A DNA stretch of 64,000 nucleotides from positions 10,729,421-10,793,420 of the forward strand of contig NC_086368.1 of NCBI RefSeq assembly GCF_036324505.1, in the 5' to 3' direction. The notes under the pieces are model-generated. The model searched no databases and was not told where the DNA came from. It worked only from the letters and a program-made list of their open reading frames with translations. Position numbers and translations under genes: made by a program. Position 1 is the stretch's first letter. Each line of letters starts with the position of its first letter. Shown here one piece after another: positions 32,495 through 51,444 of this stretch. The stretch comes from Eleginops maclovinus (lineage: Eukaryota; Chordata; Actinopteri; Perciformes; Eleginopidae).

Positions 32495-32640
32495 ATTCCA
32501 CATTGGAAAGTAGCGATGTGATTGGCCAGGTCCAATCTCCACATTGGATAGTAGCGATGTGATTGGCCAGGTCCATTGTCATCTCGCTACGTGACTGGGA
32601 CAGGCTGTATCTCACATTGGAAATGAACGAACGTGATTCG
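32495..32640 (-). promoter_or_regulatory. Tandem CCAAT-box promoter of the 26-32 kb gene
   Basis: Two near-identical ~41-bp units contain CCACATTGGA and TAGCGATGTGATTGGCCAGG, each with two ATTGG (CCAAT on the minus strand). A diverged third unit follows at about 32610 (CACATTGGAAATGAACGAAC). The array lies 120-270 bp upstream of the exon-1 donor at 32371, where no TATA box is seen. CCAAT arrays of this kind bind NF-Y in many housekeeping-type promoters; that is inferred here. Confidence 0.6.
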
Positions 32641-32876
32641 GCACAGCTGTCAAACACGCCATGTTGAAAGTATGTTTGTCGGACTTAGCGACACTAACCA
32701 AGGGGGGCGGGGCTTAGCGAATGGTCAAATTGGTATCGTTTTTCAGTTTTTTTTATCTAATGTGATTTGAATGAATACTCAACGCTGTCATTCCAGTTCA
32801 CACCCACAGGTGCATGGTCACTCCTGCTCCTTAGCTATGAGCTAGCTAGCCCCCCGATTGACGGTACCTTCTCGAG

Positions 32877-34390
32877 ATGGCAACTGCAAGTGGACCCGCG
32901 TAGGAAATCAAAGAAAATTCGATTATTTCCCTACAAAAACACCCTTTCACAAGACGTTCGCTGGAAGAAAAAAAAGAGGATAAAGGAGTTTGGACCGGAC
33001 CAACCCGATTTAAAACTTCAGCAGCAGGCAAGTGATATTTCAGACTCCGGTAATAAGAAAATTCAACTTTGCAGTGCTTACAAATAACTTGGGTTCTGTT
33101 GATTCTGCCGCCTGAAAGAACTTTAAAATGAAAATGGCCATGTAAAAGTGTTGAACTTCCTGATCCTTGCTACAAGATTTAAGCAATAACCATTCACATT
33201 TTGTCCAGCAGATGGCAGTAAACGGCTCTATAAATGACCTGGTTAGCTAATTGTCCTACTCTTTATGTAAAGGAACCCAAACAATGTGGTTCATGTATTT
33301 GTTAAATTGCTTTTGTTTTGTTATTTTTCATGAACAAGGATGTGCCTTTATTTTGAAGAGACAAGGAACGGAAGTGGAGCAGAAAGACGTTAACAGAAAG
33401 ACGTTAACGAACAGTACGGTAACACGGAGAAACGGTGCAGTAACACGACATAACGGGAGTGTATAACGGAGTTTAGCTCCAGTCGAGAGGGAAACAAGGT
33501 AACTGCATCTGTGTGTGTCTAATGTGAAATAATTTGGAGTTTATTTGTGTATTTGTTAACTTTTCAGTGCTAACAGAGTTTAGCTTAATGTGTCTAATGT
33601 GTATCATTTTGTCTTCTGTTTAATTTCTACCTAGCTCTTACGTTGGTCAATGCAGTAATATTGGAAACGGAATAAACTACATTAAACCATCAGTCCAGGC
33701 TTGTATTAATTCGATTGGGATGCTACACTTTATATGACTTCATAGAATGTAACAGTGGCAGTAAAAATGATTTCTAGTTCCATATTTAGAAACGAAACTG
33801 TTGCCTGTTGGTAATTTTAGGTGCTGTAGGGGGAATGGGCATTTTGTCAACCTTACATATATTGTTTTTTTCTTCTTCTCTCTGTAGGTCTGTGATACTG
33901 GGACACACCAGGGAACGCTTCTCCATCACAGACCACCTTGTCAGTGCCACCTTGCTGCGGGGAGACAGGTTTGAGCAGTACAAGATGGCATTTCCTGAAG
34001 ATGCACTGAGCAACACCTTGAAGGCCTACCCAGTGCTCAATGGAAGCAAGCTGAAGACAGAGCTTAGTCTCATCTACAGCAAGGAAGAGTTCAAAGCCTG
34101 TCGTGGTGCTGTGGACCTATTCCAGTTGTTCATGGAGAATAATCTTGAAGAAGTCTTTTCAGAGACTGTCACTCTCCTAAAGATCCTCATCACCACACCC
34201 ATGACCACGGCAGAAGCAGAGAGGTGCTTCTCAACCTTGAAAAGAATTAAAACCTTTCTCAGAAACACCATGACCCAGGAGAGGCTGAATGCATTGGCTG
34301 GTGACTGAGATGACTGACTTTAACCAGAAAGTCATTGAGAAATTTGCAGGCCAGAAGGAAAGGAGGGCAAAATTCATGTTCAAGTAGTGA
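32877..34390 (+). pseudogene. ZMYM1-like hAT transposase remnant, internally deleted
   Basis: The 5' piece (32877-33087) contains KKRIKEFGPDQPDLKLQQQA, the segment before the TTF-type zinc finger in fish ZMYM1/hAT proteins. The 3' piece (33888-34308) is the hAT C-terminus: TPMTTAEAERCFSTLKRIK, FLRNTMTQERLNALA, with the canonical A-E-x-E-R-x-F-S-type dimerisation motif. The last ~25 residues (MTDFNQKVIEKFAGQKERR) follow a frame change at about 34300. The middle of the transposase is missing and replaced by 0.8 kb of unrelated DNA, so the copy is dead. Confidence 0.75.
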
Positions 34391-34950
34391 TACTGGTGTT
34401 TAGTAGGGGTGGGGGAAAAGTCAATACAGCATAGTATCGCGATATTTTGTGTTTGCAATATTGTATCGATACGCCAAATATCGATCTTGTATTATGCAAA
34501 ATTATTATACATGCAAGATTTATGACAGATTTTTATGATAATGTTGCTCAGTCTGTCTGTTTGACAATGACATTTTGCTGCAATAAAAAATTATTGAAGT
34601 GAAATTAACAGGCTGAAAATATCAAAACAATATAGAAATAAGCCTCATCAGCCACAACTATCAACAGAAAGACTGATCTGCATTCCGCCCGAGCGGCCGA
34701 ACAACTGCATGGAATTCAGCCTAGCCACGACAATACAAAACAGGATTTCGAACGAGTCCACCCACACACCGGAAGAACTACATGCAGGCTGGCTATTTGT
34801 GTGTTTCTTAACATATGCTATGGTGGCAAATATCTAATGGGAATTGAAGTTCTAAAATACATTTGTATATTTCTCATAGTTATAAGTTGCCAGTATTTAA
34901 ACTATGTTTGCCCCTAACAGTTTAGGGAATAGTAACCCATTATTGTTAGC

Positions 34951-35652
34951 CATCCATCCATCTTCTCCTGCTTATCTGTCAGGGTCGCAGAGGTAACAGC
35001 TCCAGCAGAGAGCCCCAAACTTCTCTTTCCCTGGCCACATCAGCCAGCTCTGACTGGGGGATTCCAAGGCGCTCCCAGGCCAGCGAAGAGATATAATCCC
35101 TCCACCTGGTCCTAGGTCTACCCCTCGGTCTCTTCCCAGCTGGATGTGACTGGAACACCTCCCTTGGGAGTCGCCCAGGTGGCATCCTCACTTGGTGCCC
35201 GAACCACCTCAACTGGCTCCTTTCAACGCGAAGGAGCAGCGGTTCTACTCCGAGTCCCTCCCGGATGACTGAACTTCTCACCTTATCCCTAAGGGAGATG
35301 CCAGCCACCCTGCGGGGAAATCCCATTTCGGCCGCTTGTATCCGCGATCTCGTTCTTTCGGTCATGACCCATCCTTCATGACCATAGATGAGGGTAGGAA
35401 CGAAGATGGCCCGGTAGAAAGAGAGTTTTGCCTTCTGGCTCAGCTCTCTTTTGTCACAACGGTGCGGTAAAGCGACTGCAGTACCGCTCCCGCTGCTCCG
35501 ATTCTCCGGCCCATCTCACGCTCCATTGTTCCCTCACTCGAGAACAAGACCCCGAGATACTTGAACTCCTTCACTTGTGGTAAGGCCTCATTCCCTACCT
35601 GGAGTGGACAGTCCATCGGTTTCCTGCTGAGAAGAGAACTGAGTGTTATCAT
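34951..35652 (-). mobile_element. Rex3/RTE-clade LINE, 5'-truncated
   Basis: On the minus strand the RT thumb and C-terminus read VKEFKYLGVLFSSEG, GRRIGAAGAVLQSLYRTV, RWFGHQVRMPPGRLPREVF and RPRGRPRTRWRDYISSLAWE, then end at a (GGATGGAT)n tail (34951-34963). These features match the Rex3-type RTE retrotransposons of fish. The frame changes at about 35450-35360. No RT catalytic box is included because the copy is truncated at about 35652. Confidence 0.87.
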
Positions 35653-36021
35653 ATAAAAAATATATAATTGATAAATGGGTGAAAATTGCTTGTCTTAATA
35701 TTGGACACTATTCATATACCCACATGGCAGCTAAGGTCCAAAGAGCTTTATTTAACAGCTGGTCCTATGTCTCTGACCCCTCCTGTTGTCAATTAATAAG
35801 CTTTGAAACATGCACATGTCAAGGTTCAGAGGGACATTTTGCAAATATGGCAGTAGCCATATATCATCTTCAGATCATCATGATTTTAAGATATTATTGA
35901 TTTTGATAGCTATTTAAGCGAAATCATAACGGTAGACCACAACCTTAAATACACAAGTTTATTTAAAAGATAAGTCTCTTGTGATAAACTCGCTTGACAT
36001 TGCAGAAAAGGTGTTAGGCAG
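35653..36021. other. Unannotated AT-rich DNA
   Basis: No coding or repeat signal recognised. Confidence 0.4.
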
Positions 36022-36245
36022 CAGTGATGTAAAGTAACTAAGTGCATTTACTCAAGTTCTGTAAGTACTGTAAGTATTTTCCATATCTTAATTTGATGCT
36101 ACTTTGTACTTCTACTCCACTACAATTCAGAGGTTATTGTGTTTTCAGTCCACTATATTTATTTTAGTTACGTTGAAGATTTGGATTATTGATATGAAAT
36201 ATAAATAACCCTTAAATAACACTTTAGTTACACCTGAGTAAAATT
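36022..36245. repeat. Teleost interspersed repeat (CAGTGATGTAAAGTAACTAAG family), truncated
   Basis: It begins AGCAGTGATGTAAAGTAACTAAG, continues ATTTACTCAAGTTCTGTAAG and CTACTTTGTACTTCTACTCC, and ends near CACCTGAGTAAAA. This is a well-known fish repeat, probably a non-autonomous DNA element. The right terminus is missing. Confidence 0.6.
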
Positions 36246-37382
36246 CAGGGAAGGTGATTATTAAGTCCCTCAAACAATTTAGCAGTATATTTGATAGTGG
36301 GTGCTTGAGAACATCTGCAGATCCTTATAAAGCATATATTCATTACCTGTTATTCTCTAATGGTTCAATAAAGACTGTTGGCTATTTTGCACATCCCTTC
36401 AAATGTGTGTACTTCCTCCATCAAACTGTCTTATTCTGCACATTTGTTATACTGTCAACATATACTATCTTATACGCGTAAGACAAATGTATAGGCCTAA
36501 TGTCAGTTGAAATAAGTGCTTCCACATATCCACAAAGCGTATTGCCTATTGAAAAGAAGATCTTAACCTAAAATATACTTTAATGTTACAATAAAGCCTA
36601 ATTAGTTTGTCTGTTTCGCTCACCCTCCTATCAATATCTTTGGACATCCAACACTAAACTTATGTTCTAGATATCACTTACAGTATCTTCTTGATATTTG
36701 CTATTCTATATTTTTAACATTGGCCTTCTACTTGCCCCCTAGTGTGTTTCTCCTCTTAATATGTTAATATGTTTTCATCAAATACAACATTCAGCAAAAC
36801 ATGCAGCAGACATTAGCAACACAACCTACTTGCATTGCAATGACTAAAATAATAACGTGTTTTAACCACTAGGTGGTGCGGGTTAAAAACATTGTTGCTG
36901 TAAAAAGCTCAATCTCTTTGTATTAAATGGCCTATTTTGAATCTTCAATATCTGATTTGGTTAATTTAATAATTATTTTTGGGAAATGCCATATATTCTG
37001 CTGGTATTGGAGATGTAGCAAGCCATCCTTTTCCTTGTTTTATTTCTGTCTCTTTAAAAAAAATACAGTCCTGGAAAATTGCAAAAAAGATTCATAGTAA
37101 TATTTCTAAATGTGCATTATTTTAAGTACGCTCCTTGATGCCTCTTTAATTATTTTGTCTTTTTTTTTCATCCCCCTGGAGCTTTTTGGATGTGTAATTT
37201 GTTTCTTGTCTTTGATGTGAATTCATCTTGCACATATGATGATGATAACTTCATCATCATATCAAGAGAAATGAATGTTTGGAAAGACGTTTCAATCTAA
37301 CGTTTACAGGAGGTGCGCGCATAGCATACATTTGCCTGGCGAGACCTGAAGTAATCTCCGTAATATCTATCAAACTATAGAT
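36246..37382. other. Gene-poor AT-rich DNA
   Basis: No gene seen. A perfect 12-bp inverted repeat with a 5-base loop (ATATGATGATGA...TCATCATCATAT) is at 37234-37262, at the edge of the dispersed repeat. Confidence 0.5.
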
Positions 37383-37700
37383 TCTACACATCCACTGACT
37401 TAGATTCTGAAAGTAGAATATACACTTCTCGCTAGAAATGTTATCAAAAAGCATTATAATAACCTAAGTATCCTACAATTTAGGATTTTGCTCTAAAAAT
37501 GAGTCGGGTGTCCGCCATGTTTTTTTCTTTTCACACCGGGAAAGTTAACGATCACATGACATGGGAACTGGCCATTAGAAATCTATAAGAAAAAAAAAAC
37601 GTATCCATATCACGTTTTGAGAGGGTTATTCATTAAATGAGTACGTCTTGCCCTGTGGACCAACGTAGCTATTACATGTTTATGTGTGAGAGTGGGTTGG
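37383..37700. repeat. Unsplit copy of the 9.17-11.3 kb dispersed repeat
   Basis: About 315 bp, in opposite orientation, matching the three blocks at 9169-9231, 10403-10505 and 11171-11315 without the intervening insertions. It includes CTAAAAATGAGTCGGGTGTC, CGCCATGTTTTTTTC, GATCACATGACATGGGAACT and GTACGTCTTGCCCTGTGGAC. Confidence 0.85.
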
Positions 37701-37712
37701 TTAGTCTGCAGT

Positions 37713-37860
37713 GGTGGAAGTACTACTCAAATCCTTTACTCAAGTTGGAGTAGCGGTACTATAATCTAAGAATAAAAGTACTGCATTCAAATAAAGTAGG
37801 AGTACAGAAGTACTATGAGCAGGATATAATCAAAGGACCCAAAGCTCAAGTTTTTCTGAT
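37713..37860. mobile_element. Fragment of the CAGTGGTGGAAG MITE
   Basis: It starts CAGTGGTGGAAGTACTACTC and runs through CAAGTTGGAGTAGCGGTACT and AAAAGTACTGCATTCAAATA. Only the left part is present. Related to 7298-7780. Confidence 0.6.
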
Positions 37861-38659
37861 AGAAAGGGCCCTTGTCCGTAGAACTCAGGACCTGTACTAA
37901 CCAAAACAACCTACAGAAGCCCTTGGTCTACTTTAGTTTGTTTTGGTCAGCTGGCTCCCAACCTTTGGCTGAGGCTACGTCCATAGAGTCACAGTGTGAA
38001 TGGGAGGGGTTAGGAGATGAAGAAGGAAGTGTGGATCTGCTGATGTACGCAAGGTTATTCTGAGCTGCCTGACAGATCACCTGAGAAGAATAGCATTAAT
38101 GTTTAAGTGTTGCGCTGTCAACAGGCTATATATGTAGATTATCTTGAGTAGCTGGATCATGATTTCTGGAAAGAGACATTGCTGATTTTGATATTTTGAT
38201 GTATTTTTGGCGCTTTTAGCACCTCTAGCTGAGTGCCATCTAGGTCCTTTATAATCAAGAGAAGCAAAACAATCTAGATTGATGAACAGCACTACAGGAG
38301 AGAGGATTTCTTTGTTTTTTTGGGGAACTGTACAGTACTTGAGTTGGTGTACTTCGTCACGTAGAGGTTTTTAGATAAATGTATTGCCTGAATAAAAGCT
38401 AGCTTTTGGTTCTTGGAGACATGTTGAGCTTCCAGTCGGCGTAATTTCGATGAAATCAGGAAAAATTAAGAGGGTCAGTACATTACATTTTATTTAGCTG
38501 AAGCTTTTGTCAAATAAGGCATGTTAAAAATACAAATTCAGAACAGTAAGAAACCTGCACATTTTTTTCCTAAAATAAGCCAAACCATTACTAGTGCATT
38601 TGTTTCAAATGAGCTTAAACTCTTTAAGAACAACACTGTTCTATTTCTGTGTTTTTTTG

Positions 38660-38960
38660 TGTTAAGTTAAATGTCCATGGTGCAGGCAAAAGGTGGGTTT
38701 TCAGTCTGCAGAGAATCTCTGCTTTCCTGATGTCAATGGGAAACTCATTCCACCATTTTGGAGCAAGGATAGCAAACAGTAGTTTCATTTGAGGAGAAAC
38801 CGGGTCCCTCTTGCATTGAGGGAGTAGGGAGCCAATTGGCAGATGCAGAGCCGGGTGCCAAGCTGTAGTGTATGATTCAATTATGTCTTAGGTGTAAGAA
38901 ATGCCAGTGTCTTCACCGGGGTCAAGAATTTCATACAAGAAAAAATCTGAAAGGTGTGTA
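38660..38960 (-). mobile_element. Old LINE C-terminal fragment
   Basis: Minus-strand translation near 38690-38765 gives APKWWNEFPIDIRKAEI, which resembles the W-N-x-L-P-x-x-I-R signature at the end of L2/CR1-type ORF2. The flanks are too decayed to place it further. Confidence 0.45.
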
Positions 38961-40800
38961 TTTGATGCTTTGATCAATATTACGCAACTGTGTTTTAACA
39001 CGCAAACACACCACGCACATGCACATGTTCAAGAAATGGAACAGTGGGTGTACAACAAGCTGCTAGTTGCTTTGGCAAAAAACCCTCCAGTTGCACAGAA
39101 CCGCAGTGCAAATACACAAGTACACACACAGCTGCCAAAATGTGTAATAGTTATTTGATCAGGTCATGTTGACAGATTGACCCTTTAATGACAAACAGAC
39201 GGATATCTCATCTGTGCTCCCCGGGAGGCGGCAGACCTCAGGGCCCTGACTTCCTCTGCAGGCCCTTAATAGAGAACACAGCTCGGGTCAAACAAATAAA
39301 CATGCTGCTGGCGACACACACAACCCTCCTGCACAAAGTGTATCATCTATGGGGATTTTTTTTTACCGTAAATGAACAACACGATTAAAATGTTTTTCTG
39401 ACCCTGTGAACCGCTGAGTCAAAAACGTGATACGGCATTTAGTCATTTTGAAAAGTTTAAGACAGTTTCTGTAAAGATGACACACCTGATTTACTGTTGT
39501 AACAAGTGTTTAATTAATCTTTTCATCAAACAATTTTTGTAGGAGATACGGGGGATTCAAAAAATATTTTTGAATATTGGATTGTTTTATGAACTAGAAT
39601 GTTTTGAATTGATTACTTTTCCTTTTTTGGTAACCCACCAGACTGTGGCGGAGTGGTGTGTTTATGTGTTAATTATACTCAATTGGATGTTTAAAAGGGG
39701 ATAAAGGATCCACAACACCACCTTGGGACTTGCACCCAGGGAAATAGACACAAAAAGACAAAGTTATCAGGACACAGGTTCGATTTCATTAAATGTAATC
39801 AAAAGAAAAGGAAACTCAGTCAGAAAACAAATAAGACATAATCAGTTTAAAATTACCTTTATCATAGAATCTGTTAAAACAATATTTTAACATTTCAAAA
39901 AGTATATAAATAATCAGAACATTTATTGTTATATGATACAGTATTCAATTTAAGTTTGTTTGAATACAAATAAAAAATGTAATTTGAAAAAAAGGGTGAT
40001 CTATTTTTGGTACATTGCAAATACTGTAATTCTAAAAATATTTTTCATTAGATATGTAAAAATATATTAAAACAAATACAGTTATATCAATAGAGTTAAT
40101 GCTGAAAATGGGAGATAAGGTGTATGAATGTGGAGTATAATAAATAAGCTAAATAAGAAAATTACCCAAAATGTGCTAACGCTTTCATATCAATAGAGTT
40201 AACTCACTCTGCTGATGAAGACTATGAGAGTGGAAACACCTTGAGTTGAGATTGTTGTCTCAATGAAAACTTTCGGTAACCTCTGTTATCCCGAAACTCC
40301 TGCTTTTCATTTCTTTTAGCACCACATGTCTAAAAAAAGTACCTTTATTCCCTTGACACACTTCGGTTCGAACTTTCAGCTCAAGGGTTATTACCTTAAT
40401 GCTGAACAGAGGCAATTAAAGTTTTACGATGCTCTTTCAGGGAAAATGACTTCCGCTACAGTGAAATAATATTTACCACCCAATAAAGTGTCACTGATGC
40501 ATTATCAAGAGTAACTACACCTCCCAACTTTTACAAGAAACGTTTACCAGAAGCTAAATCACTCTATAATATTCTTCAGGTTCATCATGACTTAGGCCAC
40601 AGAGACTTGAAACTGCAGCTTGTTTTTCAACTTTTTGCCTACATTTAAAAAAAAAAAATAGCACAACACAACAAGTTTACAGCTAGATCAGAGTCCTCAT
40701 GCAAAAGACCTTGAGGAGGTGGTTCATGGAGAAATCGATGCAGTCAAATTAAATACAGTCGCAAAAAGGTTTGCAAAGAGAGATGTAGAAAAACACAGGC

Positions 40801-40849
<49 letters not shown>

Positions 40850-41374
40850 TATGTTGGCGTGATTACGCAGTGAGGGGTTATTGATCAGATGGGCGGCCTC
40901 ATCGATGTGTAATAACATCTGTGGGGAGGTCAGTCACATTGTGGCCCTGCTGGCCCCCCAAAAAATAATCTGACAAGGACGCACAGGAATGAACCAGAAC
41001 ACACGAAAAACAAATGTAAAATATCAATATTTTTCCCCCCTTTCCTTTTTTCAATATTTTTCTTGTTGAACAGGAAACAATGTTACAAGTGTTACCAACT
41101 CCCCCAAAGTCTCCCTGTAATATAATGGCAAACCACTGAAGTACAGGACCAAAGACAGAATAAATAGGGGGAAAAAGGCAATATATATTTAATAAGAGAA
41201 AGGGACAGTAGGTTTAGTCTGCTGGATTAATGAGTTGAAGTGAACGTTATCATTTCCCAAATTATTACTTATATCTGATCTTTTCATAAAAATTGACAGG
41301 AATAAAGATTTAAAGGCTCAAATGTCTTCATGTTTCCTGACTTTGCAGTCTCCAATTACGATGTTAGCTATTTT
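38961..41374. other. Gene-poor DNA with one CA tract
   Basis: No coding family recognised. A direct repeat TATCAATAGAGTTAA occurs at about 40084 and 40188. The CA tract is listed separately. Confidence 0.45.
40803..40847. repeat. (CA)n microsatellite, short
   Basis: About 22 uninterrupted CA units. Confidence 0.97.
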
Positions 41375-41757
41375 TTCTTAAATGTTTGTACTTTACTTAA
41401 GTACTTACATTTTTTTCTAATTTGTTTTTCTACTGTAGTTTAACTCTTTTATACATTTAGTTACTTTGCAGATTTGGATTAAAAATACAAAATCAACACT
41501 TAAATAATGCTTTAGTTAGCATACAAAGGAGTGCAAACTAGCTGCACCTTTACCAGCTTTGATAACATTTTAATGCATCAATAATTATAATCAGAACATA
41601 TAAAACATATTATTCTGAAATGGGCCAATCTGCATAAGGAGTACTTTCTTATATACTTTATATTATTGCAGGACTTTTACTTGAAACAGAGTATTATTAC
41701 ACTTTAATGGTTGTACTTTCTCTTAAGTACAAGATGGAGTATTTTCTGCCACATCTG
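41375..41757. mobile_element. MITE of the AAGTACT family, reverse orientation
   Basis: Contains TTTGTACTTTACTTAAGTAC, CTGAAATGGGCCAATCTGCA, TACTTTATATTATTGCAGGA and ends TATTTTCTGCCAC, close to the complement of the CAGTGGTGGAA... terminus. The left end is eroded. Confidence 0.6.
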
Positions 41758-42010
41758 ATTTCACGTGAGCTGTCTGCAACAGATAAATGGCTTCAGCCTG
41801 CAGTCAACATGATAAATGACACATATGCGCTCTCTCCTGGTCGGTTTGTAGAGGATGTTTCAAAGCGGGATGTACTGCATGTTATCACTGTCACATGCAC
41901 GCAAATAAGTGCTGGGGGGGGCATCACTTTCCACCATGTCGGCACAGGCGAGGTCGACCGGTGCATGTTTTAGCTCATTCATTCATTTACTTACCACCCC
42001 TTTCACCCCT

Positions 42011-49396
<7,386 letters not shown>

Positions 49397-49590
49397 TGAA
49401 ACTTTGACTTTAATTAAATGTATTATGTCCACAAATGTCACATAACTGTGTTAGGTTAGTTGAAAGCAATAATATTAAGTTGAACCTAATATTTTTTTAT
49501 CTTAAATTAATAATTTTGCTTTCAACTGACCTAATACAGTTATGTGAAATCTGTTTACATAATACAATTAATTAAAGTCATTGTTTCAGT
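49397..49590. repeat. Inverted-repeat (hairpin) element, arms ~75 bp
   Basis: The arm at 49397-49472 (containing TTTGACTTTAATTAAATGTA, TCACATAACTGTGTTAGGTT and AGTTGAAAGCAATAAT) is the complement, with about ten differences, of 49513-49590 (TTTGCTTTCAACTGACCTAA, TACAGTTATGTG, AATTAATTAAAGTCATTG). The loop is about 40 bases. A single arm recurs at about 44836-44905. This looks like a foldback MITE. Confidence 0.8.
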
Positions 49591-50258
49591 ATTTTCAGTG
49601 TCTGCTCTTTATCAGTTGTATGCCGTAGTTTTGACGTCTGCCTTTATTGTTAATTATGGGTTGAGAGAAAAAAAATGCCTTTGCTTTGACGTAGTTTATT
49701 TAAAAATGTTGGGTTTGTGCAAAAGGTCCCTTGAAGTGGTGGTGACGCTTCTTTACGACCAATCGTTGGTCTGCAGATTTTGCTATCAACTTTATCGGCT
49801 CAGTTGTTTGGCACCTGGGCTGAGTTGGTAATAACATACTACAAGGAACTATCAATAACTTTTCTTCATGTAAAAACATTACCAAATAAGAAACCTACAT
49901 CATTTCATTGGTGGATTTAGAGGAGCTTGTGATGTCATCAGAGGGTATAGCCTCGCATTGGGTTTGAGACTTTTTAGGAGACATCCAGTTACCAGCTAGG
50001 CACATTAAGTATTAATGGAAAAGATGAACAAAATATATCCTTAGTCAATGCTTTCTCACCGTTACATAGAAATGTTTTGTAACTTCAACATCCGTCTGTT
50101 TTATTTGCTTGATGGGTGAGAAAATTAGTCAGTTTTGCAATGATTGTTACAAAATACCTTTATCAGGTACTACAAAGCCCTCTAGTCAATACTTGTTATG
50201 CTGTTTGTTAAATCCGTACAAAACAACAAGGAAGTCACTGGTTGGATTAAACAACAAA

Positions 50259-50260
<2 letters not shown>

Positions 50261-50348
<88 letters not shown>
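50261..50348. repeat. (GT)n microsatellite
   Basis: About 44 uninterrupted TG units, 1.0 kb upstream of the cyp24a1 TATA box. Confidence 0.98.
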
Positions 50349-50349
<1 letters not shown>

Positions 50350-50472
50350 ACACCTGGGGAAGTTCAAGGTTGTTCTGATGCCACCTGAACGGACCTGTGA
50401 ATGAACACTTTTACAGGGTAACAACATGGGGCCTGCACATGTTATTTAAGTCATGCCAGCTCTAAGGGGAGG

Positions 50473-50620
<148 letters not shown>

Positions 50621-50923
50621 GCACGCATTGGGAGCAGGGAGACAGAATAAAAGGTGGTTTATTTACCTGATATCAAAAAGCTGATAATATATCATGGCGC
50701 GTTTTGTTTCAGAAATACTTTTCCATTGAAGACTATGCACTTTAGGGACTGTTGGCAAAATCAACAATTGTTTCTAAAAATTAGAGGACGCAATAGGAAA
50801 CTTGTGAAACTTGCCAGACTCAAAACTACTTTTACTCCATCTTTTTTTTTATATAATAAAGCCTAATAATATGATTGAATAATGGATGATTATTTGACAC
50901 AACACACACTCCAAAACACAAAC

Positions 50924-50931
<8 letters not shown>

Positions 50932-51014
<83 letters not shown>
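50932..51014. repeat. (CA)n microsatellite near the cyp24a1 promoter
   Basis: About 41 uninterrupted AC units ending about 305 bp before the TATA box and 110 bp before the candidate vitamin D response element. Confidence 0.98.
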
Positions 51015-51016
<2 letters not shown>

Positions 51017-51124
51017 TCACAATCGGTCAAATATTTGCCCACGGTCCAGATGTGTGGCCGTAGTATTTGCTCTGCCAAAGTTTCGATTCCTCCACTGGCG
51101 GGTCCCTCTGAAACACGGTACAAG

Positions 51125-51139
51125 CGAACCGCGTCACCT
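51125..51139 (-). promoter_or_regulatory. Candidate vitamin D response element (DR3)
   Basis: The minus strand reads AGGTGA CGC GGTTCG: two hexamers spaced by three bases. The first is identical to the first half of the proximal VDR/RXR site of mammalian CYP24A1 promoters (AGGTGAG-type), and the second is one or two bases from RGKTCA. It lies about 195 bp upstream of the TATA box, in a similar antisense position to the mammalian sites. CYP24A1 is the classical vitamin D-induced gene. Confidence 0.6.
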
Positions 51140-51281
51140 CCGATGTGGCCTGTGTGTTTATTTATAAAGCAAGGGGAGGGTGGGGGGGGACTTCCTCGGT
51201 CTATCAGGGGTCATACGGCCCTCCCAACATGGATAAATGAAATGTGGGCTCGACGGCCACACCATACAGGACTGGCCCCTG

Positions 51282-51286
51282 ATTGG
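51282..51286 (-). promoter_or_regulatory. Inverted CCAAT box
   Basis: ATTGG within CCCCTGATTGGTTCAG, 34 bases upstream of the TATA box. The adjacent GGTTCA is a second potential VDR half-site. Confidence 0.5.
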
Positions 51287-51319
51287 TTCAGTGCACGGCA
51301 GGAATATACACACTCAGGG

Positions 51320-51327
51320 TATATATA
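51320..51327 (+). promoter_or_regulatory. TATA box of cyp24a1
   Basis: TATATATA in CAGGGTATATATAGTGCGG, 118 bases upstream of the ATG at 51445. Transcription is expected to begin about 51345-51355. Confidence 0.75.
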
Positions 51328-51444
51328 GTGCGGTAAGGTGTGACACTTCCAAGAAACGAGAAACCCCCAAGATTATAAAGAAGAGCTGCGGTTGAACATT
51401 AGATAATTCAGCTATTTTTTAAGGGGAAAAAAATCGAATTGAGG

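Noticed and set aside
40083..40205. Direct repeat TATCAATAGAGTTAA as a target duplication
   Set aside because: The 105 bp between the copies lacks transposon termini or a tail, so the match is probably chance in AT-rich sequence.
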